The notes: generated by a model from the letters alone, not told the origin. Positions 36,062 to 47,714 are shown, counted from the stretch's first letter. The stretch is DNA of 64,000 nucleotides from Mytilus edulis (GCF_963676685.1 NC_092356.1:49687601-49751600), one strand, 5' to 3'. A program made the numbers and translations.

Positions 36062-38939
36062 TTAATTGGCAACAATAAGATGTCCTGTGAAAATAGATAC
36101 TGGCAAACCATCAACCGATCCAATAATGACTTGGTTAATCTGTCCATCAGGGTCAACATTCCATACTTCATCTCCAATATCCAGGTGTAGTGCTAAGGTT
36201 AAGGTGGCTCTGCCATACTGGCCATCATGAAAATGATCGGCGTAGAGAAGACCAATTATATTCCCATTGTGACGAATGTTGGCGTGTGTATTGACAACAT
36301 TCCCGCCAATTGTCAGTGTAAACTGGTACACCCCTGCCACTGGTGCTCGGAATATGCCTGTTTTAGTACTGTATCCATTTCCTACATTGACGGACGTTTT
36401 ATCAAAAATGATCACTTGACCATTTGGTACGTTAACCAAGTTGTGTGATAGCAATGCAGAAAACACTACTGCTTTTCCTGAAACGATAGATAGTGGTTTG
36501 GTTATTTGCAACACTACAGCTGTTAAAATATTCACCTGTTTTATCAAATAAAAGACTTATCATGGGAAGCTTCTCTGATTAACCTACACGATGTGTGTGA
36601 TTTAGACCTAATTAAGTCTAATATAAGTTATATGTTATGTATTTGTTTCCCAATTTTCAGTATATTTGTTGCTTTTATTTACAATGATGTAAAATGTCCA
36701 TCAATGACAATACGACATACGCTAGCTTTTAACTTGTAGCTTATTCTGTATGCTTGATTGATTAGTGTTTAACGCCAATCAGTACTACTGCATAATTTGA
36801 GGAGGTCCGTTTTTAATTGATAGTGTGCCAGAACTTCGGCAAGAAAGTTTAAAAAAAATCCAGTCAATTAAATCGAGCCCATCTGCTACGTTCGGATTTA
36901 GTGCTGTAACACCACTGCAATATGTTTCAAAGGGTGGAGTGTGCACAATAAGTGTTGTGAGCCAGTCCGAGCTCAGTACCCTGTAATTCAGTGGTTGTTG
37001 CAGTTATTGTTTTATACTGTTTTTCGTTTATCGTTTTTTAATGAATCAGGTTTTTGTAAGTTTTTCGTTTTTGTTTGCATTTTTTGTTTGAATAGTTTCA
37101 AATTATGTCATGTTGGAGCCTTTTGTTGCTGACTGTATGGTATGGGTTTTTCATATTGTTGATTGACGTACACCTTTCACCTAGTCATTAGGACTCTTGT
37201 GGATAGTTAGTTGTATCATCAACAATCCGGCACATTTCAATGTTTTATGTATTATAACTTCTTTGGTGTACTTTTTTATGTTATTTAACATCTTTTTTGA
37301 ACCACACATTTCGTATGAAAATGAAGAGAAACCGTTTTCCTCTACATACTATGATTTTAATTTTAGTTCATTTATATGTTTTGGAGTAAAGTTTGGTGTC
37401 CATTTTAACTGAACTAGTACACTTTTTTTGTTTAGAGGTCAGCTAAAGCCCGTCTCCGGTTACAGGATTTTCTTGCTGTGTTTAAGATCCAAATAGTGGT
37501 TTACGGCTGTGTGATGCTCTTTGGTAGGGTTGTTGTCTCTTTGACACGTTCCCCATTTCCATTCTCAATTCTATTTTATCTCAAAATTGTTTTGCTCTCT
37601 CTTCAATTTTTGTGTTTAAAGGTTATAAATCAAATATTGAATTAAAATACTTCTAATTAATCATAACCTTCCTTACCTACATTGGATCCCGTATTAGATA
37701 AATTAAACTGCATGACATTGTTGTTTGCCTTCAATTCCGATATCTCCTTGTTCTTTTGTAGAAGGTCTTTCTGTATAGTATAAACACTGTTTTGTAGAGA
37801 TGTAATTTGTTTTTCTAGTTCCATTCTTAAATTCGATTCCTATCATAAAAGAAAATAACATTTGTATTTCACGATATTTAAAGTTTTTATTGCATATTGA
37901 ATGAAAAATATGACATACATATAGAATAATAGGTAGTTTCGTTTATGATACTGACTATATCATGTGGAATATCTAGACGAGCCCGTTAGGGCGAGTTAAG
38001 ATATTCCACATGATATAGTCAGTATCAAAACGAAACTACCTATTATTCTGTTTATCGGTAATTATGACGTCACACAATGTATTGCCTAATATTTTCAGTG
38101 ATACAGCCAGTACGTTGATACTCGAAAATATTAGGCAGTAAGATCAAAGGGAAAATATACGAATTACCGATAAACGGTTGTTCTCTGGATTTCTAAAAGA
38201 CATATTATGTTTTTAATGCAGGTTATATTTTAACATGGCTCATAACTTTTTAAAATGTGTTTTCTGCATTTATTTTAATCATTCATCATCAATTTCTTAT
38301 CCGGGCGAAACGTTTAAGATTTTTCCTCGACATCGTGCTGATTATATAATTTGATGTAAAATCACTACTAATTAACTGTGTATTATTAAAATAAACCACG
38401 CCAGCTAACCCCATGTCCAATATACCTGGTCTCTACGCAGTCGCTGTTAACCAATGATGTTCCTAGAAATGTATAGCATATAAGATAAGTAGGTATATGA
38501 TGACTTTATCGTTTGACCGTACACAATATTGTAATAAAATGTAGAGACACGGCAGATTTACGCAGTACTCATTTAATAGTATATATTGTTGATGTCTTCG
38601 GTTTACAACAGACCGCTAAGCTAATGTTTTATGGAGATTTCCAGCTCAAAATGGTTGTCCCCTCATCAGAAATTAAGTCATCGTTGTAGACGACTGCATA
38701 GCTGTTTTTGTCATAAGTGGCTAAATCTTTATCTTACCCATGTAAAATATGCAAAAGAGATAGCAAACAAATCATAATGTTACCTGCATGAGTAATTGAT
38801 GTAGTAGTGACGTCTCGCTTGATCCGGCAAGTGTTGGAACAACCGGCTTATCGGTTTGCGGAAGACCTTGATCAAGCAACCCACGACAGGGTTTTGTTAA
38901 CATCAGAAGACTAATTAACGTAAAAAGAAATTTAAACAT
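36062..38939 (-). CDS. C1q-domain protein gene C (secreted, coiled coil plus C1q), intact, three exons
   Basis: Join 38939-38784, 37839-37677 and 36477-36062: 156 + 163 + 416 nt, 244 residues. Exon 1 encodes a signal peptide (MFKFLFTLISLLMLTKPCRG) and LLDQGLPQTDKP. Exon 2 is the coiled coil, starting ESNLRMELEKQITSLQ. Exon 3 is the complete C1q domain (GKAVVFSALLS, VIIFDKT, TGIFRAPVAGVYQFTLTI, YGRATLTLALHLDIGDEVW, SIFTGHLI). In genes A and B the first two parts are one uninterrupted exon; here a phase-0 intron (37840-38783) falls inside the LMQ|ESNLRMEL heptads. That intron contains a long hairpin element. The second intron (phase 1) is shared by all three genes. The role is as for gene B: a secreted, probably trimeric, lectin-like C1qDC protein. 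The GATA/TATA promoter is less clear: AGATAAGGGAAAG and TATTTAGG lie 30-60 bp upstream. Confidence 0.9.
37090..37580 (-). repeat. Two dispersed-repeat fragments in intron 2 of C1q gene C
   Basis: 37090-37200 resembles the tail of the GCCAATGAGACAAC family in antisense, while 37395-37580 is the GTCAAAGAGACAAC family in antisense (ACTGAACTAGTACAC, GAGGTCAGCTAAAGCC, GTTGTTGTCTCTTTGACACG). Confidence 0.65.
37923..38176. mobile_element. Long hairpin plus second stem inside intron 1 of C1q gene C
   Basis: Arms 37923-37974 and 37999-38049 are almost perfect reverse complements (GTTTCGTTT.TGATACTGAC in the left arm) around a 24-bp loop with GCCC..GGGC. A second pairing encloses the next segment: GTTTATCGGTAATT (38050-38063) with AATTACCGATAAAC (38162-38175), and ATTGCCTAATATTTTC (38081) with GAAAATATTAGGCA (38124). 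It could be two inverted-repeat elements side by side or one complex one. Confidence 0.75.
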
Positions 38940-41900
38940 GATATAATTCGCAGAATGTTTTAAAATAAAATGTCCTAAATACTGACTTTCCCTTATCTAC
39001 AAGTGTTGTAATTCAGTAAACTTAACAAGTTTAATCTTGTAATGAATATACATGTATATGTTCAAAGGAGTATAGAAAGTAATGTATCTAGAATCTAAAA
39101 GATGGCTCATAATATATCTATAAACAAGAGTGTATTTCATCAAGAATATACCTGTTAAAAGGTTGATACATTATTTTGATCGTGATGTTTTAATTTACGA
39201 ATGGTCTAGCACCGTACTATCTATTTAATTTCATTGCTTGTACTTATCTTTATAATTATTCGGTCAGGTCGGCAACATCAAGATTTCTTCATGTAACAAG
39301 ACCTTATTCTGATTATTTTACATAAAAGAATACTTAAATATGCTGGTCTTATTAGTGTAACAGCACTAATTCGGGCCAGGCCAGAAAGCGCACACCAGAA
39401 AGTAGTTCATATTTAACACAAAATAGGTCCTACGCATTGGTGGAACTTTCTAGATATGTAGAATATTTAGGTAATTTAGATATCAAATGAAAGCAAAATG
39501 ACTGGTGATTATTGTGGAACACTTTTTGAATTATAGAAAAATTGCATGAAATTTTTAAAAGAGGGTACATTTTGCAAGTTTGTAAAATATAAAGTACCGG
39601 TTTTGGTACATCCGATGTTCCGGAGCCAGTTCTTTCTTATATGCCATTAAATGCATGATGATTTTTTCAGCACAAGACACTATGTAGTGTTGCTTTGACA
39701 TGCAATGATTGTCACTTGATTTGAACTTAAAACAAAAGAGCTGTGTCTGATTGAAATTGAGGCATTTAACATACTAAGCAATTGAGCGATGAATTAGTGG
39801 TGTACGTCCTATTGAGTTGAATAGTTTGCCAAATAATATGAAAGGGACACTAGCTACAAGAAATATAAAAAATCTAATATATTTTGTTTTGCTCAATCAT
39901 TAATGAAATGCAAACAGTGAAATAATAAATCGATTTTAGCAGCCAGTTTGGTTCATTTCTGTCAAAAAAAGCTGAAAAAAAACATTTATTATGAATTATT
40001 CACTTGCAAGTGAATAATTCGACCTCATTGAATCCGAAAGCATGTGAACTTCAATTTAACCCCTTAGCTTGAGATTGATAACACGTGAATTGTATGTGTA
40101 AAGTTATTTAATGAAAAATAATGTCAACATTGAAAGTGAAACAATTGTAGACTTTGTTTTTGCTACATAAATTTTATGTCTATCTTTTATGATATGCAAG
40201 ATGTTTGGCAACAATTACAGTTGTTATCCATCCGTTTGATGTGTTTGGGATTTAGATTTTGCAGTTTGATAATGAACTTTCCGTTATGAATTTTCCTCGG
40301 AGTTCGGTATTTTTGTGATTTTACTTTTTACATGAATTTAAATTGAATGTCCTTCAATGGTAATCACCCCTACGTCAATCCGTCTTACAGTTTTGCTGTT
40401 ATTAGATAAAAATTGTTTGCTAAGCATGCGACATTTTATAGCAAACTTTAAGACTTGTTGGCTCAGTGTACCAATCGTGTGTTAGTATGTATATAACATT
40501 AACATTATAGTCGTCAAAGTAATTTTGGTCCTGCTTATCAATTTTTCTTATGTAAATATATAAATATACTGCAGTGACTTGAAAAAAAAATCATAAAGAG
40601 AGGGTTCACATCAATCGTTATAAAACCAATAAACTAGCATACTATTCCCAGATACTGTTGTAACAAGATTAAAAAAAACTAAATGAGATAGTTCACATTG
40701 ATCTGAATAAAAACCAGTTTGAAAAACATTAAATGAGAAACTAACAGCTTAATTATTTGTAATTACTAGTTGAGTTCATAGAAAGGTAACAAAGTTTCTA
40801 AACTTCAAAGAAAATCACAGAAGAAAACATGTAAGGCTATCAACACTTGGCATCATTCTAAAATAGACTGTAAAGAAGCTGCTGCTTAATTTGATGAAAA
40901 GCTAAAACTTCTTATGAAAATACGGACTGTCATACAGAGTAGTTATCAAAGGTACCAGGATTATAATTTATAATTTCGTCTACATAAGACTCATCAGTGA
41001 CGCTCATTTCAAAATATTTATTAAGCCAAACAAGTAAAAAATTGAAGAGCATTGAGGATCCAAAATTTCAAAAAGTTGTGCAAAATATAGCTAAGGAAAT
41101 CTATGCCTGGGATAAAAAAAAATCCTTAGTTTTTCGAAAAATTCAAAGTTTTGTAAACAGGAAATTTGAAAAAATGACCACATCACTGATATTCATGTCA
41201 ATACCAAAGTGTTGACTACTGGGCTGGTGATACCCTCGGGGACGAAACGTCCACCAGCAGTGGCATCGAACCAGCGGTTTAAATAGTTATCAAAGGTACC
41301 AGGATTATAATTTAGTACGACAGATGCGCGTTTCATCTAAACAAGACTCATCAGTGACGCTCATATCAAAATATTTATTAATATATATCGACCCTGAAAA
41401 CAGCCCATATTACATACATTACATAATATTGATGAACCTATGAACCAACTATGAAGGCTATTTTAATCTTCAGCTATCCACAAATGAATTTTATTCACAC
41501 TAGCTCACATACTTGAAAAATCCACAGGGGTCAAAATGCGAAACTACACACCTAAGTTATCAATATACTAGTATACTATTCCAAGATACACCAAGATTGA
41601 AAAGACTAAATGAGAGAGTTCATAATGATCTGAATATAAACCAGTTTAACAAATTAATCATATGTAATTACTAGTTCAGTTTATAGAAAGATAAGACAAT
41701 TTCTAAACTGCAAAGAAAATTACAGAAGAAAAAGCATCATTCTAAAATAAACTGTAAAAAGAAGCTGCTGCTTTATTCGATGAAAAGCTACAACTCTATC
41801 TAGCTACTGAGAAGTGCTACAACAACGTTTATATACAGTCAGGAATCTACTTCGTTAAAATTATCTCCCCATTACGCCAGTTAATTTTCACAATCGTAGA

Positions 41901-42492
41901 AATGGAAGCCATTGTAGGGATGACGCGCTGCCAATTTTGCTCTTGAAAACCGATAAATGTATCCGCATAGCACCATTACGATCCTTATATGTCAGTTGTA
42001 TTTACTATACTATATATAAAAATATTAATTTTCGCGAACCATTTAGGTCACGGAAATTCCAAAATATGGCATCAGTAAGGAGAGGTGTGCAAATAATGTG
42101 AATACACAGAACCCCCATCCAAATTATCTTTAGCTAAAAGTATTCATCATTTTCTATTTTATATGTACTAACAACATTCCATTTTTCTATAATTTCGATT
42201 AAAATATTCCAAAATCTGAGTTAAAAAAAGTCAAATGCCCAAAATAAACATTGTCTGATTGGTTGAAGTACTGTGGCGTAAGCATAGCAAGCCTCGATGT
42301 AAAGCACACGCTTCACATGAATAAGGAGAGTTTTACAAATAATGTGAATACACAGATCCTCCATCCTATTTATATTTTGCTGAAAATGTTGCAATGTTCA
42401 TCATTTCTGTTTTGATTCTGCTAACAACATTCCATTTTTTCTTTAATTCCGATTTAAATATGTGGAACCCGAAATAAAAATAGATGGCCTCA
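38940..42492. other. Intergenic; direct and inverted repeats, no gene
   Basis: No exon was recognised. 39993-40020 is a perfect 28-bp palindrome centred on CACTTGCAAGTG. 40205-40330 is a TTTTCCTCGGAGTTC-family copy. 40620-40920 and 41560-41800 are diverged direct copies of one segment, separated by the GGTACCAGGATTATAA repeats. 42060-42210 and 42325-42470 are another diverged direct pair (AATGTGAATACACAGA, CTAACAACATTCCATTTTT). Confidence 0.65.
40936..41390 (+). repeat. GGTACCAGGATTATAA dispersed repeats, two copies
   Basis: GTTATCAAAGGTACCAGGAT occurs at 40942 and again at 41288, each followed by AAGACTCATCAGTGACGCTC. The first copy encodes [13 protein letters not shown] as at 27430-27480 (minus strand). 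The stretch between contains GGGACGAAACGTCCACCAGC. Confidence 0.75.
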
Positions 42493-43038
42493 ATGATTTA
42501 AGGCACTGGCTACGGTTACATGGAAATGTAACAATAATAAAAATATTATTGTTACATAGGAGACTAAATGCCGGAATGCAAAGGCGGATAAGGAACTGAT
42601 TAATTACGAATGTAACAATAATTACTGAGGCTACGGTTACATGGCGTTATTGTTACATGAAAAACAGCAATCATTAAACTTAAATCTTGTATAGTTACAA
42701 CTTTTGTTGCCTTAATCTTGCATATGTACGAAATAATACTTGTAATAACGATAAATAATAAATATCATCGTTAACAAATGGTGTTTAAATTGTTTTTTCT
42801 AACGTATAAATGGTTTTGGTGTTTTAAAGCTACTACTTTTTAAATTGTTATTTGGATGGAGAGTTGTCTCATTGGCACTCACACCACATCTTCCTATATC
42901 TAACTACTTTAGATAAGTAGTGCCAAAGGCGAAAATATAGACCAATGGTTTGTTGTTGAGAACTCGGGCTGAGAAAAGTGTTCACTTTAAGTATTTAACT
43001 GCACACCTACTCGTATTACTGTCATTATACAATGCACA

Positions 43039-43184
43039 ATGGATGAAGAGATTCTTGTGACCAATTTTGTTGTGGGTGAAAAATTTAATACTTATGATTC
43101 GTTTGAAACAAAACTGAAACAATATCAAGACACAAATTTCATTCAGCTATACAAACTTCTTGTCAAAGTACCTAATAACTGACT
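43039..43184 (+). pseudogene. N-terminal fragment of MULE/ZSWIM-like transposase
   Basis: ATG 43039 opens MDEEILVTNF, then VVGEKFNTYDSFETKLKQ and YQDTNFIQ. The spacing 'G.KF.(T/S)...FE..LK.Y....F.Q' is the usual beginning of SWIM-zinc-finger MULE-derived proteins. After TNFIQ the frame runs into the inverted catalytic fragment and stops at 43184. It points opposite to that fragment, so the coding region is rearranged. Confidence 0.6.
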
Positions 43185-43632
43185 CAAGATTAGTGTCTTT
43201 AAGTTCACGATAAAATTCTGAGTAGCTGTCTTCGGTCCTAGCATATGCCATCTTTTGAAGCAATTCAAGAGCCAAAATACGTTCGTCTTTTGAAATTCCA
43301 AGCTTCTCAGTAGTCACTTCTCTCTTGAAAGTTCTTAGTACATGGAAAAGACATATTAGTAAGGGTACATTTGGTATTTCTTCCCTAATGACGTCTCTCT
43401 CGATCATGTCTTTGTCACTCATTACACATCGAATTTTGGACCAGTTTTCTTTGTACTTTTTGAAGAGTTGCGTTATTTCTTTTATAGTTTCTCGAGATTC
43501 GTCAGAAACTATCCAGAATGCTATAACCTCGCTCTCGCCGTTTCCATCAACAGACATAAGTACAAAAAGAGGAAGAGTATCTTTAAAACACCAAAACCAT
43601 TTATACGTTAGAAAAAACAATTTAAACACCAT
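43147..43632 (-). pseudogene. MULE-type DDE transposase fragment
   Basis: 161 codons. The core is SVDGNGESEVIAFWIVSDES, followed by an amphipathic stretch, CVMSDKDMIERDVI and PLLICLFHVLRTFKREVT: the middle of a MULE/ZSWIM3-like catalytic domain, with the second acidic residue in SDKD and the helper motif CLFH. The upstream part, with the first catalytic Asp (usually before TYK), is replaced by arm sequence (MVFKLFFLTYKWFWCFK), and the SWIM zinc finger that should follow is missing; the frame ends after YFDKKFV. It is therefore a relic. Confidence 0.8.
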
Positions 43633-44300
43633 TTGTTAATGATAATATTTATTATTTATCATTATTTCAAGTATTATTTCGTACATATGCAAAATTAAGG
43701 CAACAAAAGTTGTAACTATACAAGATTTAAGTTTAATGATTGCTGTTTTTCATGTAACAATAACGCCATGTAACCGTAGCCTCAGTAATTATTGTTACAT
43801 TCGTAATTAATCGGTTCCTTACCCGACTTTGCATTCCGGCATTTAGTCTCCTATGTAACAATAATATTTTTATTATTGTTACATTTCCATGTAACCGTAG
43901 CCAGTGCCATGATTTAAACGCAACGCAAAAAATTCCGTTGACCCTGAATTCAACGGATCGATAATAGCATCATCACCATCAACAAAATGTTTACCGTTAT
44001 CTTTGTGAAATTTCAGTTATATAGTTCTTTAATTAGAGAAATTTTGGTAAGTATTACTAATTAATGTTAAGGTTCTACTGATGTGCTTCTCTAGACCTTT
44101 TTGACGGTCCGTTTTATCCCATTTATCTCAATATTATCTCCGATGACAGTAATGTCAACCCGACCTATTCGTGTCAAAAGTGAAAATCGCATCGATTTAT
44201 TGAACTTATTTCTTCTTAAACTGTGCATGCATTATTTCTGTATTATATGATAACCAATCACATTCACGTTGCATGTTTGCATGAAAATGGTCATGTATTA

Positions 44301-44583
44301 GGGAGCTACCATTTGATTTTTATGGGGGGGCTAGGATGAAATTTGAAAAAAATAGTCAGGACAGGAGTTTTGAGTAAAAAAAAAGGCAGGATGAGAAACT
44401 TGTTAAAAAAAAAAGGCAGGATGACAATTTGTGTAAAAAAAGGCAGGATAAACTAGTAAAAAAAAAAGGCAGGACCGAATAGAGTAAAAAATAAAAAGGC
44501 AGGACAGAGATTACAACTAAAAAAAAAAGCAGGACAAAACTTTTCATCCTAGCCCCCCCCATAAAAATCAAATGGTAGCTCCC
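44301..44583. mobile_element. 283-bp MITE, TTA target duplication, internal GGCAGGA minisatellite
   Basis: The ends are inverted: GGGAGCTACCATTTGATT at 44301 and its complement ending 44583, continuing through TTTTATGGGGGG.CTAGGATG. TTA stands on both sides (44298-44300, 44584-44586). The body is six to seven copies of 'aaaaaaaggcaggat' plus a variable ~12-bp spacer. A 3-bp TTA duplication fits PIF/Harbinger-type MITEs. A paralogue of the flanks at 45640-45812 lacks the insert. Confidence 0.85.
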
Positions 44584-44833
44584 TTAGTGAATTGTAAGGG
44601 CGATGCAACTTGAGGTCAGTGCGCGATCACGTGACATTATTATTTGTAAACAAATTTAAAACATGCTCCCCGCGTAACACGTGTCTGAATTATCCTTTCA
44701 AAGTGTTATGAATCTTTCAATCACTATTTTATGATATATTTCTAGGTTTGCATATCAGTAGTCAAAGTGAATTAAACGTAGTTCTTAGTTGTGTTTTTTT
44801 TTATATAGAATTAGAAGGTAAATCTACATAAGG

Positions 44834-45094
44834 GGGTCTCATTGGGGGGGGGGGGGGGGGGGGGGGGTTCTGATCCCAGATCCCACTTACTGTTTTGTCA
44901 GATTCCCAATCCCGCTTACACTATGTACATGAGCAATTTTCATTTTTTTGTCATTTCCGGGGTCCTGCAGAACCCCATTTCCCGTTTTCACGACAGACCT
45001 CATTTCCCGTTTTCATGACACAATAATTTGACTTTCACGTTTCACGCTTACGAAAAATTGTCAATATTGGTTACGCTTAGACCCAATGAGACCC
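44834..45094. mobile_element. Element with GGGTCTCATTGGG ends and a long G tract
   Basis: GGGTCTCATTGGG at 44834 is mirrored by CCCAATGAGACCC at 45082-45094. Inside, a run of about 26 G (~44844-44869) is followed by C-rich motifs TGATCCCAGATCCCACTT and ATTTCCCGTTTTCA (twice). No target duplication is apparent. The length of the G run is probably unreliable. Confidence 0.55.
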
Positions 45095-47714
45095 ACACGG
45101 CACACACTAGTCAGTATTTAACTTCACCCAAAAAGATGACTCAACTTCCCTCTATATTTAAAACCTGCATACTAATTTAAACAGCATTTGCTCCCCTTGA
45201 ACACTATTTGGCCCCTTCCGTGTCATTTCCCTTTAAATTTGCTGAAAAGTCATACTTTAAGTCCATTTACAGTAACTGCTAATATTTGATTTTACCATCT
45301 TAATTTCAATTTTCATATTGAACACATTTGACCATTCAATATGAGTTCCCATGTATTTTTGTCATATATGAAGGAGGTTTAAGGTCATGTTTTCCTTAAA
45401 ACACCTTATTGCTATTTGTCTGTCTGGATTGTTAAAACCACAAAATCAAATATTGATGAATATGCAAGTTTTCAACAATCCCGGAACATTAACAAAGATG
45501 TGTGTGAGAGGGTGAAAATTACCCTTCTGATGAACTGATATTTTTAGCACCCCAAGTGAGAATCTAACTCAGGACTTTCAGCACTGTTGCCATCGGTCTT
45601 AACCACAAGATAACGAACTCACATTTGATGAACTAATTTCTTCTATATTAACTGTACGTGCATAAATTCTGTATTATTTGATAACCAATCACATTCACGT
45701 TGCATGTTTGCATGATAATGGGTTCTGTATGAGTGAACTGTAGTGTATTGCAAAATTAATGCAAATTGTGACGTCAGTGCGCCTTCACGTGACATAATTA
45801 TTTGTAACCAAACCGGCTTCTCATGTAATGTAACGGTTTATTTCTTCCTCTGTGATATTTTATCCTGAGGATAATTTGTCCCGGTAATGTTTTTCCAGGC
45901 ATGGTATTTCATTTCACAGGTTGATTTTTCCCAGAGGAGTGAAAATCTATGTATGTACGGGTATATATTTGCTGTATGATATTTCACAGAACCGTGTGAA
46001 ATAGAGTTCCATTAACTACTATGTAAGTTACTCTCAATCAATATATACCTGACTATAATTATAAAATGTTTATAAAGGTAAGCAACTGTCTAGGGCCAAG
46101 TAAGGGAGGGGAAAAAACAGTATTAGTACTATTTCGCAGAACGATAAACAGATGCATAGACAGACCAAGGGGGTGGGGGAAATTTAGCTGATGACATATA
46201 TGTAAGAAATCATTGAAGCTTGATGGGAGTGGGCAACCCTCTGGTCCATCAGAGCCCCCACACCTTTTTGAAAAGTTCTGGATCTGCCACTGAGATTTGC
46301 AGGTTTTCTTAGTAAAGATACCTTAAAATATCACAAACTGTGTGCTTTCCAGACCATAGTTTACATTTTTTTTCATATTTTGCCGTGTCAAAATGACCTA
46401 AATTTAAAGGACAGTATATAGACCCAAAAATGGTATATCAAATTCTACACATCAAGATTTTAGCAGGAAAGACTGCCATTGAAGTTTTTAACCATTGTGA
46501 CTTTTTAATTTGATCTACTCCACTAATTAAAGTCGTTGAAGTAGAATATTTAATGTAGGTTTGTCCACATTTTGGTATATATTAATACATGTTTAGAAAT
46601 AATGTTGAGCCTGTTCCTAGATGCCTGTTATAGACTTCAATATTTATTGTTTATTGAAAATAAATGGAATCAATTCTTTCAGAAAAGTTTAATTCTATGG
46701 AAATGTATTCCCCCTTTTATAAGTTGAAAAGGCTACATAGAGGTCAATATACAGTCTCCAACAGAAAACCAAAAAAGGAAAAATAAAGTGAATTTTGGAG
46801 AATTATTAAATGTACATGCATTTGAAATATTTAAGATATATTGTTTCAATTTTTTTAGTTCTAGGTTCCACATTACTACCATTTTAGAAAACGATTTCAA
46901 TGCTAAGTCTATTAGAGGGATATTTGATTTTCATTGGTTGTAAATATGGAATCTTATTCAGTGGCAAAGGAAATAGACACTGACAAGTCTTAGATAACAT
47001 TTTATATAGTTCTGAATTTTTCTTCGTCAGTTGACTAAAATTAGATGGAGGTGTGTTCTAATTTCCAACAGAGGAGCAATCAACCTATATCAATATGTGC
47101 ATGAAGCAAATTGATAGTTGCTAGATACTGAATGATTATATCCACAATAAAGGTTTAACCTGTGCATATATACTTAAAACAAGATAAAAAAAGTCATGTC
47201 TTTTTCAGGACTTCTGAATCCAATCATGTAGTATGGAATGTTATTGAGATATGGTTTGGGTGGATGGATGGTCATGAAGGACCTGTAGTACAAAGTATAT
47301 CACTGGATTTAGCTCTTTGTCTAAGTGTATTATTAAAGTACTTTGCTTTGAGCTCAGTTCATTGTTATGCAATTCATTCTTTGTGAAATTAAGATTTGAC
47401 AGACAACTCTAATGGACAAGGATTTGTCAAAGTAGTATCATCTCTATGTACAATGTAAGTATTCAGGAGATAAAAGCATTCTATTTTGATTTGAACCATA
47501 CATTTTATAAAAAAAAAAAGTGGGAACAAATTTACCGGACAATGCTACTCCCACTACTAGCAATATGATGCTAGGTTGTTTTAATACATCTGTATTGCCT
47601 GCTGATGACTCGTCCCTGAGTGTAAATGGTCCTTCAATTAGGAGGGAAAAAAATTATAAGGCCTATCCAGTCTAATCGATTTCTAAAACTATACTTCATT
47701 GCACATGTTCAACA

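Larger units (their letters stand above)
42502..43908. mobile_element. Mutator-like (MULE) element, 9-bp TSD, ~328-bp inverted arms
   Basis: The left arm 42502-42829 and right arm 43581-43908 are reverse complements with few mismatches, ending GGCACTGGCTACGG. The element is flanked by an exact 9-bp duplication ATGATTTAA (42493-42501, 43909-43917). The arms carry TGTAACAATAAT blocks. The middle contains a transposase fragment on the minus strand, a piece of its N-terminus on the plus strand and a scrap of the GTTGTCTCATTGGCACTC repeat (42850-42895). Long arms with a 9-bp duplication and a SWIM/MULE-type DDE fragment together make Mutator-like the best class. The element cannot be autonomous as read. 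Confidence 0.88.
44195..45812. repeat. Paralogous segment pair (44195-44660 and 45640-45812)
   Basis: Both copies read TGATAACCAATCACATTCAC, GTTGCATGTTTGCATGA, then GTGAA.TGTA, GTCAGTGCGC..TCACGTGACA and TATTTGTAA.CAAA. Only the first has the 283-bp MITE. The intervening 1 kb holds the GGGTCTCATTGGG element. Confidence 0.8.
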
